DNA of 64,000 nt from Streptomyces sp. NBC_01717 (GTDB lineage: Bacteria > Actinomycetota > Actinomycetes > Streptomycetales > Streptomycetaceae). The notes under the pieces are model-generated. The model was not told the DNA's origin and did not search any database. It worked only from the letters and a program-made list of their open reading frames with translations. The position numbers were made by a program, and so were the translations under genes. The stretch covers positions 6,138,001 to 6,202,000 of the forward strand of contig NZ_CP109178.1 of NCBI RefSeq assembly GCF_036248255.1, in the 5' to 3' direction. Positions 35,137 through 42,342 of this stretch are shown piece by piece (position 1 is the first letter of the stretch; every line of letters begins with the position of its first letter).

Positions 35137-36678
35137 ATGGCGGACTCGAAGCGCGAAATCGAGCGGAAGTACGAAGCCACCGTCGAAACCCGGCTCCCCG
35201 AGCTCACCCGGGTGGCCGGGGTCGCGGCCGTGGACCACCGCGGCGTCATGGAACTCGACGCCGTCTACTACGACACCGAGGACCAGCGGCTCGCCGCCGA
35301 CTCACTCACCCTGCGTCGCCGCACCGGCGGTGACGACGCGGGCTGGCACCTCAAATTTCCCGTCGCCTCCGGCATCCGCGACGAGATCCGGGCCCCGCTC
35401 TCGGACACCCTCCCGGGCAGCCTCGCCGCACTGGTGCGCTCCCGGGTCAGGGAGACGGAACTCGTCCCCGTCGTCCGGCTGCACTCCTCGCGAGACGTCC
35501 ACCATCTGCTCGGCCCCGACGGGTCGCTCCTCGCCGAACTCAGCGTCGACGAGGTCCGGGCCGTCCGGATCGCGGGCGGCAGCGGCACAGCGGCCTGGAC
35601 CGAGATCGAGGTCGAACTCGCCGACGACGGCGATCCCGCCTTCCTCGACGCAGTCGAACACCGGCTCCGCAAGGCTGGTGTGAGGCCGTCCGCATCGGCC
35701 TCCAAACTTGCCCGGGCCCTCGCCGAGACAGCCCCGGGAAGCCGGACGGCCCCGAAGAAGCAGCGCACCGCGAAGAAGACCGCAGCACGGCCCCGGACCG
35801 CGGGCGACCACGTCATGGCCTACGTACGCGACCAGATCACCGCCGTCGTCGCCCTCGACCCCGCCGTACGCCGCGGCCTCCCCGACTCCGTGCACCAGAT
35901 GAGGGTCGCCACCCGCAGACTGCGCAGCGCCTTCAGGACGTACCGGAAGATCCTCGACCGCACCGTCACCGACCCCGTCGGCGACGAGCTGAAATGGCTG
36001 GCGGCCGAGCTCGGAATCGACCGCGACCAGGAGGTCCTCGACGAACGTCTGCGCGCCCGGATCGCCGACCTGCCCGGCACCCTGGTCCTCGGCCCCGTCC
36101 GCAGCCGGCTCCGGATCTGGTCCGTGGCCCGCCGGCACGGCTCCCGGCGCCGGTCCGTCGGCGTACTCGACGGGAAGCGCTACCTGGCCCTCCTGGAAAG
36201 CCTCGACGCGCTCCAGGCCGCGCCGCCGCTGCTGCCCGCCGCGGCCCACGCCCCCGAGGACGCACTGCCCCGCGCCCTGCTCCGGGACTACGAGCGCCTC
36301 GCCACCCGTATCGGCCACGCCCTGGAACTCCGGCCCGGCCCCGACCGCGACCTCGCCATGCACGACGCCCGGAAGGCGGCGAAACGCGCCCGGTACGCGG
36401 GGGAGGCGGCGACCGCCGCGCTGGGCCGTCCCGCCAAGAAGTTCGCCCGGCGGATGAAGGCCGTGCAGACATTGCTCGGCGACCACCAGGACAGCGTCGT
36501 CGCCCGCGGCGCCCTGCGCACACTGGCCGCCCAGGCGCACGCCGCGGGGGAGACCGCATTCACCTGGGGACTGCTGTACGGGCACGAGGAGGCGACCGCC
36601 GCCGCCCGCGAACAGGAGCTTCCCGAGGTGTGGGAGCGGGCGTCCCGGCCGAAATTGCGGGCGGCGCTGGAAGGCTGA
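35137..36678 (+). CDS. CYTH and CHAD domain protein
   Basis: This 513-residue protein joins an N-terminal CYTH domain (REIERKYEATVE with the ExExK signature at residues 7-11, then YYDTEDQRLAADSLTLRRR) to a C-terminal CHAD domain (residues 225-505: VHQMRVATRRLRSAFRTYRK and ARKAAKRARYAGEAA, rich in conserved His and Arg). CYTH proteins bind triphosphates through a metal-lined tunnel, and CHAD domains bind polyphosphate. The two halves are linked by a Lys/Arg-rich segment. A triphosphatase or polyphosphate-granule role is likely. It appears leaderless. The radical SAM gene follows 50 nt later. Confidence 0.92.
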   Translation: MADSKREIERKYEATVETRLPELTRVAGVAAVDHRGVMELDAVYYDTEDQRLAADSLTLRRRTGGDDAGWHLKFPVASGIRDEIRAPLSDTLPGSLAALVRSRVRETELVPVVRLHSSRDVHHLLGPDGSLLAELSVDEVRAVRIAGGSGTAAWTEIEVELADDGDPAFLDAVEHRLRKAGVRPSASASKLARALAETAPGSRTAPKKQRTAKKTAARPRTAGDHVMAYVRDQITAVVALDPAVRRGLPDSVHQMRVATRRLRSAFRTYRKILDRTVTDPVGDELKWLAAELGIDRDQEVLDERLRARIADLPGTLVLGPVRSRLRIWSVARRHGSRRRSVGVLDGKRYLALLESLDALQAAPPLLPAAAHAPEDALPRALLRDYERLATRIGHALELRPGPDRDLAMHDARKAAKRARYAGEAATAALGRPAKKFARRMKAVQTLLGDHQDSVVARGALRTLAAQAHAAGETAFTWGLLYGHEEATAAAREQELPEVWERASRPKLRAALEG

Positions 36679-36728
36679 GCACCGGGGTACGCTGGATGGT
36701 CACCCCTGCCGGCTCTCGAAAGTTCGCG

Positions 36729-38684
36729 ATGTCTGTCGAATCGGTCTTCCCACAGCTCGAAGCTCTGCTCCCGCATGTGCAGAAGCCCATCCAGTACGTC
36801 GGCGGTGAGCTGAACTCCACCGTCAAGCCGTGGGACGAGTGTGACGTCCGCTGGGCGCTGATGTACCCGGACGCGTACGAGGTCGGACTGCCCAACCAGG
36901 GCGTCATGATCCTGTACGAGGTACTCAACGAGCGCGACGGCGTCATGGCCGAGCGCACGTACAGCGTCTGGCCGGACCTCGAAGAGCTGATGCGCGAGCA
37001 CAAGGTCCCGCAGTTCACCGTGGACAGCCACCGCCCGGTGAAGGCGTTCGACGTCTTCGGGCTGAGCTTCTCCACCGAGCTCGGCTACACCAACATGCTC
37101 ACCGCCCTGGACCTCGCGGGCATCCCCCTCGACGCCCGGGACCGCGGCCTCGACGACCCGATCGTCCTCGCGGGCGGCCACGCCGCCTTCAACCCCGAGC
37201 CGATCGCGGAGTTCATCGACTGCGCGGTCATCGGCGACGGCGAGCAGGCGGTCCTGGAGATCACCGAGATCATCCGCGGCTGGAAGGCCGAGGGCCGCCC
37301 CGGCGGGCGCGAGGAGGTGCTGTTCCGGCTCGCGAAGACCGGTGGCGTCTACGTACCGAGGTTCTACGACGTCGAGTACCTCCCGGACGGCCGCATCGGC
37401 CGCGTCGTGCCGAACAAGTCGGGCGTGCCGTGGCGGGTCTCCAAGCACACCGTCATGGACCTCGACGAGTGGCCGTACCCGAAGCAGCCCCTGGTCCCCC
37501 TCGCCGAGACCGTCCACGAGCGGATGTCCGTCGAGATCTTCCGAGGCTGCACCCGCGGCTGCCGTTTCTGCCAGGCCGGCATGATCACGCGTCCCGTACG
37601 GGAGCGAAGCATCACCGGCATCGGCGAAATGGTCGAGAAGGGTCTCAAGGCGACCGGCTTCGAGGAGGTCGGCCTGCTGTCCCTGTCCTCCGCGGACCAC
37701 AGTGAGATCGGCGACATCGCCAAGGGCCTCGCCGACCGGTACACCGAGGACAAGATCGGCCTCTCGCTGCCCTCCACCCGCGTCGACGCGTTCAACGTCG
37801 ACCTGGCCAACGAGCTGACCCGCAACGGCCGCCGCTCGGGCCTCACGTTCGCCCCCGAGGGCGGCTCCGAGCGCATGCGCAAGGTCATCAACAAGATGGT
37901 CTCGGAAGAGGACCTCATCCGGACCGTCGCCACCGCGTACGGCAACGGCTGGCGTCAGGTGAAGCTGTACTTCATGTGCGGCCTGCCCACCGAGACCGAC
38001 GAGGACGTCCTCCAGATCGGCGACATGGCGGTCAACGTCATCGCCAAGGGCCGTGAGGTCTCCGGGCAGAACGACATCCGCTGCACCGTCTCCATCGGTG
38101 GCTTCGTACCCAAGCCGCACACCCCGTTCCAGTGGGCCCCGCAGCTCAGCGCCGAGGAGACCGACGCCCGCCTGGAGAAGCTGCGCGACAAGATCCGCGG
38201 CGACAAGAAGTACGGCCGCTCGATCGGCTTCCGCTACCACGACGGCAAGCCCGGCATCGTCGAGGGCCTGCTCTCGCGCGGCGACCGCCGCATCGGCTCC
38301 GTCATCCGCGCCGTCTACGAGGCCGGCGGCCGCTTCGACGGCTGGCGCGAGCACTTCTCGTACGACCGCTGGATGGCCTGCGCCGAGAAGACGCTCCCCG
38401 GGTTCGGGGTGGACGTCGACTGGTACACCACCCGTGAGCGCACGTACGAGGAGGTCCTGCCCTGGGACCACCTGGACTCCGGTCTCGACAAGGACTGGCT
38501 CTGGGAGGACTGGCAGGACTCGCTCGACGAGACCGAGGTCGAGGACTGCCGCTGGACCCCGTGCTTCGACTGTGGCGTGTGTCCGCAGATGGACACGTCC
38601 ATCCAGATCGGGCCGACCGGCAAGAAGTTGCTGCCGCTGGCGGTCAAGAACGCTGCCCCTGCTGCCGGCGGGCACGCGCACTGA
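36729..38684 (+). CDS. TIGR03960-type B12-binding radical SAM protein
   Basis: This 651-residue protein has a cobalamin-binding-like N-terminal domain (ALMYPDAYEVGLPNQGVMIL, FGLSFSTELGY) and a radical SAM core whose cluster cysteines are C274, C278 and C281 (CTRGCRFC). Four more cysteines near the C-terminus (C607, C612, C615, C618; CRWTPCFDCGVC) suggest an auxiliary iron-sulfur or metal site. The family has no established reaction. Its partner, a TIGR03936 protein, is usually adjacent or fused but here lies 2.6 kb downstream. I chose ATG 36729 (MSVESVFPQLEALLPHVQKP region), the family's usual start; ATG 36696 is possible. Confidence 0.92.
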   Translation: MSVESVFPQLEALLPHVQKPIQYVGGELNSTVKPWDECDVRWALMYPDAYEVGLPNQGVMILYEVLNERDGVMAERTYSVWPDLEELMREHKVPQFTVDSHRPVKAFDVFGLSFSTELGYTNMLTALDLAGIPLDARDRGLDDPIVLAGGHAAFNPEPIAEFIDCAVIGDGEQAVLEITEIIRGWKAEGRPGGREEVLFRLAKTGGVYVPRFYDVEYLPDGRIGRVVPNKSGVPWRVSKHTVMDLDEWPYPKQPLVPLAETVHERMSVEIFRGCTRGCRFCQAGMITRPVRERSITGIGEMVEKGLKATGFEEVGLLSLSSADHSEIGDIAKGLADRYTEDKIGLSLPSTRVDAFNVDLANELTRNGRRSGLTFAPEGGSERMRKVINKMVSEEDLIRTVATAYGNGWRQVKLYFMCGLPTETDEDVLQIGDMAVNVIAKGREVSGQNDIRCTVSIGGFVPKPHTPFQWAPQLSAEETDARLEKLRDKIRGDKKYGRSIGFRYHDGKPGIVEGLLSRGDRRIGSVIRAVYEAGGRFDGWREHFSYDRWMACAEKTLPGFGVDVDWYTTRERTYEEVLPWDHLDSGLDKDWLWEDWQDSLDETEVEDCRWTPCFDCGVCPQMDTSIQIGPTGKKLLPLAVKNAAPAAGGHAH

Positions 38685-38737
38685 GGCGCGCGAGGCACTC
38701 GGTCGGGTGAGTCACGTCCTCGGGGGCAAGTGATGAC

Positions 38738-38766
38738 GAGGTGGCTGCCGCTCCGGCAGCCACCTC
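38738..38766. terminator. bidirectional terminator between radical SAM and GAP-family genes
   Basis: Perfect 13-bp arms gaggtggctgccg (38738-38750) and cggcagccacctc (38754-38766) with a 3-nt loop overlap the stop codon of the GAP-family gene and lie 54 nt past the radical SAM gene. Confidence 0.82.
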
Positions 38767-39442
38767 AAGAAGCGAGGACGCTCACGCCGTCCCCGACCAG
38801 CTTGAGCCCGAGAACCAGGAAGAGGACGGCCATCACCGCGACGTTGTGCAGGACGGCCCAGTCGCGCCAGTTGCCGAGCACGTTCTTCGCCCGTTCCCCC
38901 ATGAGCAGGTAGACGCCCAGCGGTGCGAGCACGCCCAGCGACCCGATGAGGACGAACACGGCGAGTGTCGCGATCTGCTGCGGCACGGGGATTCCGGCAG
39001 AGCTGATCGAGGCACCTGCGGCAATGGTCAGGGGTGCGTTCTTGGCGTTGGCCGCTGACAGCGCCAGCCCCAGCGCGAGGATCTTGACCGGGGTGAAGCT
39101 GTCGATCGCGGCCATCCACTGCGGCAGTTGCGCTTGAGCGGCGTCGGTGGGGCGCCGACGCCACTGGCGGGCGCCGAACAGGACCAGCAACACGCCCAGA
39201 GCGAGCTTCAGTGCCCCTACCCAGGTGGCGGGGTGCTTGTCGGTGGACCCGCCACCGGAGCCCCCGACCACCAGCATGATCGCCCCCAGTACCGCCAGCC
39301 CCAGGATCCAGCCGATGGCCAGTAGCGGTCCGTTGAGACGGCCGCGCGGAGTGGCCAGGACCAGGATCATCGCGACGATGGGAAGCGGGCTGACCGCGAC
39401 ACCGGCCGCCAGGCCGAGCACATCGCCTACTGCGTGTCCCAA
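38765..39442 (-). CDS. GAP-family (GPL/Sap-like) integral membrane protein
   Basis: This 225-residue membrane protein has about six helices, with VGDVLGLAAGVAVSPLPIVA at the N-terminus, LNGPLLAIGWILGLAVLGAI, and SAANAKNAPLTIAAGASI. It resembles the GAP/Sap proteins of actinobacteria, linked in mycobacteria to transport of surface glycolipids, and is also distantly like LysE-type exporters. The start is a TTG at 39442, which has GGAGG 5 nt upstream; the frame extends to 39490 without a ribosome site. It runs opposite to its neighbours and has terminators on both sides, so it may be an inserted cassette. The exported substrate is unknown. Confidence 0.8.
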   Translation of the reverse strand: MGHAVGDVLGLAAGVAVSPLPIVAMILVLATPRGRLNGPLLAIGWILGLAVLGAIMLVVGGSGGGSTDKHPATWVGALKLALGVLLVLFGARQWRRRPTDAAQAQLPQWMAAIDSFTPVKILALGLALSAANAKNAPLTIAAGASISSAGIPVPQQIATLAVFVLIGSLGVLAPLGVYLLMGERAKNVLGNWRDWAVLHNVAVMAVLFLVLGLKLVGDGVSVLAS

Positions 39443-39974
39443 GGGGGCCTCCGCGAGGGTGGATCGGGCTGCCCGAGGCGGGCGAGTCACACGCCGGGGG
39501 AGATGTCACGTGAAGGGGTGTGTGTTCCACCCGTCCCTCTGCCCCTCTGCACATTGTCGGACGGCATCGGCTGCGCGGCGCGGTACGGGCGTCGAACGGG
39601 TGAGGGCTGAGGCCGGGGTGTCCGCAGGCCCTTCAGCCCGCGCCCCAAGTCCCGCCCGCGCCTGTCGTGATCCGAGGTGGGTGCGGCGGCAACCCTGAGC
39701 ACCGGCGCGGCTTGTCGATCCGCCGCCGGGTACGGACGAGGTCAGATCCTCGCCAAGTCCCTTGCCTGCTCGATGAATTGCACAGCGCCCCCCGCCGGGC
39801 GCGCAGACCACATGGCCTCGCGGCCGGAATGGCCGAGCGGTTGCGGGTCCGTCGGTGAGTGGCCCCGACGGACACTCAGTCCCGGTGACACCGCACGTCA
39901 CGGTTCGGGTGACAGCTCGATGACGAAGACCCGGCTGGGGAAACCCTGGGCCGGGTCTTCGCGTCCTGTCCGGC
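39443..39974. other. 532-nt region without a supported gene
   Basis: Open frames exist on both strands but none shows consistent third-position bias with a ribosome site. It must contain the promoters for the GAP-family gene and for the gene at 39975. A hairpin with arms aagacccggc (39926-39935) and gccgggtctt (39950-39959) and an inner GGG/CCC pairing sits 16 nt upstream of ATG 39975. It is either a terminator for an unseen transcript or a leader structure of the next gene. Confidence 0.55.
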
Positions 39975-41204
39975 ATGGACCAGGAGAAGCAGCTCCGCGC
40001 CAACGGCAACCATCAGGCGCCCGCGCACTACGAGTCCGGCGACGGCTGTCTGACCACGCTCATCAGGATTCCGGTACGGATCGTGGTGCTCGTGATCGTC
40101 CTGCCCGTACGGATGGTCTGGGACGCGCTCGTCGCCACCTCCCGCGCCGCCGACCGGATGCTGCTGCGCCCCGCGGGACGGGCGCTGGCGTGGCTGTGCC
40201 GGGTCCTCGTGGTGATCCCGCTGGTTTGGCTGTACGAGTCGGTCCTCACCCCGCTGGGGCATGGACTGCGCCGACTGGCCGCCGTGGTCGGCCGGAGCGT
40301 GCGGTGGCTGGGCGCGGCGGTCTTCGTGTGGCCGTGGGTGGCGCTGTGGCAGTACGTGGTCGTGCCCGTGGTCCGGTACGGCATCGTCGCGCCGGCCGTC
40401 CGGATCTACGTGTCGCTTCTCACCCCGCTCGGGCACGGACTGCGCCGGGTGTACCGCTCACTGCTCACCCCCGTCGGACGGGGCGTCGCCGCCGCGACGG
40501 TGTGGGTACTCACCGCTCTCTTCGTCCGGCCGGTGGTCGGCGCGTGGCGGTACCTGCTGGTGCCGCTCGCGCTCGCCCTCGACCGGCTCGTGAAGTACCT
40601 GATCGTCGCGCCGCTGGCCTGGGCGTACCGGGCACTTCTCACCCCGCTCGGCCACGGCATCGCGTGGCTGGCCGACGTGGTGGCGAGCGGCGTCGTCGCG
40701 GTGGGCCGGGGGCTGGGCACAGCCGTCGCCTGGCTGGTCATGACGGTGCTCGTCACCCCTGTGAGGTGGTTCTGGCAGCGGGTCCTCACCCCGGTCGGCC
40801 GGGAGGTCGCCGCCGCGATCGGTGTCGCCTGGCGCATTGCCGGGTATCTCTCGCGGGCCGTCGGCCGCGCTCTCGCCTGGCTGGCGTGGCACCTCATCGG
40901 CGCCCCGGTGGCCTGGACCTACCGCACCGTGTGCACGCCCGTCGGGCACTTCGTACGCGACATGGTCTGGGCCCCGGCCAGAAGTGCCGCCGCAGAGGCG
41001 GGACGCGCGGCCCGCGGCGCCCTGCGCACCGCACGCGAGACCGTGCGCCAGGCCCGCCGCGACGCATGGCGGGCACTGGTCGGCGGGGGCCCGGCCCCCG
41101 AGCCCCGGGAACCGGTGGCCCCCCTTGCGCGTACTCTGGGTAGTACAACGACTGTGCCCAGCGCGGCGCCCGAACCAGAGATCTCCCTGCGAAAGCAGGG
41201 GTGA
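39975..41204 (+). CDS. unrecognised membrane protein with LTPLGHG repeats
   Basis: I do not recognise the family of this 409-residue protein. It is made of hydrophobic segments rich in Trp, Val and Arg, punctuated by a motif [LC]TP[LV]G[HR] at residues 91, 149, 164, 222, 271 and 320 (LTPLGHG three times, LTPVGRG, LTPVGRE, CTPVGHF). Most copies are preceded by a P-x-x-W-x-Y-like block, as in IPLVWLYESV and VAPLAWAYRA. Spacing of about 49 or 58 residues indicates internal duplication. Arg within almost every hydrophobic stretch suggests amphipathic or re-entrant helices rather than simple membrane spans. The C-terminal 80 residues are Ala/Arg-rich and then acidic-proline. GC bias supports a real gene. 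The TIGR03936 gene follows after 81 nt. Confidence 0.75.
   Translation: MDQEKQLRANGNHQAPAHYESGDGCLTTLIRIPVRIVVLVIVLPVRMVWDALVATSRAADRMLLRPAGRALAWLCRVLVVIPLVWLYESVLTPLGHGLRRLAAVVGRSVRWLGAAVFVWPWVALWQYVVVPVVRYGIVAPAVRIYVSLLTPLGHGLRRVYRSLLTPVGRGVAAATVWVLTALFVRPVVGAWRYLLVPLALALDRLVKYLIVAPLAWAYRALLTPLGHGIAWLADVVASGVVAVGRGLGTAVAWLVMTVLVTPVRWFWQRVLTPVGREVAAAIGVAWRIAGYLSRAVGRALAWLAWHLIGAPVAWTYRTVCTPVGHFVRDMVWAPARSAAAEAGRAARGALRTARETVRQARRDAWRALVGGGPAPEPREPVAPLARTLGSTTTVPSAAPEPEISLRKQG
40245..40949 (+). repeat. six degenerate LTPxG repeats in the membrane protein gene
   Basis: Copies of the LTPLGHG-type motif begin at 40245, 40419, 40464, 40638, 40785 and 40932. The DNA of the best copies (ctcaccccgctcgg) is also similar, consistent with duplication inside the gene. 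Confidence 0.75.
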
Positions 41205-41285
41205 GCCGGACCGGACACCCCCGGGCCACCCGTATTTCGAGGGCGGCGTGCCACCGCGTCCGCTCCGCACCGAGGAGAAGAACCA

Positions 41286-42110
41286 CTGGGCAAGCGACAG
41301 CCCGAAGGCCCGCCGCCCGCACCGGCAGTGCAGCGCATCCGACTGCGCTACACGAAGCGCGGCCGCCTCCGGTTCACCAGCCACCGCGACTTCCAGCGCG
41401 CCTTCGAGCGGGCGCTGCGCCGCGCCGAGGTGCCCATGGCCTACTCGGCGGGCTTCACCCCGCATCCCAAGGTGTCGTACGCCAATGCCGCACCCACCGG
41501 CACGGGCAGCGAGGCCGAGTTCCTGGAGATCGCCCTCACCGAGGCGCGGGACCCCGACACGTTGCGCGACCTGCTCGACGCGTCGCTTCCGGACGGCCTC
41601 GACATCACCGACGCCGTGGAGGCCCGCACCTCGGGTCTCGCCGAGCGGCTGACTGCTTCCGTCTGGGAGATGCGGCTCGACGGGGTTCCGATCGAGGACG
41701 CCGAGAAGGCCGTCGCCGGTTTCCTCGGCGCCGAGAACGTCGAGGTCCAGCGCCGCACGAAGAACGGCATGCGGACCTTCGACGCCCGTGCCGCTGTCGC
41801 GGATCTGGAAGCCGTCGATCCTCAGGCTGATAGGCCGGGGGACAAGCCCTGTGCGATACTGCGGCTGGTTGTTCGGCACGTGACACCTGCCGTGCGACCT
41901 GACGACGTCCTGTCCGGTCTCCGCGTTGTGGCCGACCTGGCGCCGCCGGTCCCCGCAGCGGTGACCAGGCTGGCGCAGGGGCTCTTCGACGAGGAGTCCG
42001 GCACGGTGACCGACCCGCTCGCGCCCGACCGCGAGGCAGCCCCGACCGTGCTACCCACGGCCACCGGGACCGCCGTCGCGACGGCGCCGGAAGGTGCAGG
42101 TTCCGCGTAA
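41286..42110 (+). CDS. TIGR03936/DUF2344 radical-SAM-associated protein
   Basis: This 274-residue protein matches TIGR03936: QRIRLRYTKRGRLRFTSHRD at the start, then GFTPHPKVSYANAAPTGTGS. It is the regular partner of TIGR03960 radical SAM proteins and of RNase E/G genes, and probably binds or presents the RNA or protein substrate, though that is unproven. GAGGAGAAG at 41272-41280 sits 5 nt before a CTG at 41286 that would start GKRQPEGPPPAPAVQRIRLR. The first ordinary start is GTG 41328, which has no ribosome site. I therefore propose a CTG start. The C-terminus from residue 240 is Pro/Ala/Thr-rich and poorly conserved. Confidence 0.85.
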   Translation: MGKRQPEGPPPAPAVQRIRLRYTKRGRLRFTSHRDFQRAFERALRRAEVPMAYSAGFTPHPKVSYANAAPTGTGSEAEFLEIALTEARDPDTLRDLLDASLPDGLDITDAVEARTSGLAERLTASVWEMRLDGVPIEDAEKAVAGFLGAENVEVQRRTKNGMRTFDARAAVADLEAVDPQADRPGDKPCAILRLVVRHVTPAVRPDDVLSGLRVVADLAPPVPAAVTRLAQGLFDEESGTVTDPLAPDREAAPTVLPTATGTAVATAPEGAGSA

Positions 42111-42342
42111 GGCGGTCGTTGTAGCGCAGTCCTCGGACTCGGGAGCCACCTGGGTCGGGCAGCGCGCTGACCCATAAGACTTTCGCCAGGCCGTGCGTAC
42201 ATCGCGTACGGAACCGGCGAGCCAGACATTCAGCTCCCGTGCGGCGCCCGCGCCCCGGACGGCGGTACCGCGTTTCCCATGCGGACCGTGCCGGACCGGA
42301 ATCAGGCGTGGCGCCCGGGAGCGTGACGGGAGAACCGCCCGC

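Noticed and set aside
39826..39925. tRNA-like sequence (tggccgagcggttg and later ggttcgg between gtcac and gtgac)
   Set aside because: The D-loop and T-loop lookalikes cannot be joined into a cloverleaf with a 7-bp acceptor stem or a plausible anticodon arm.
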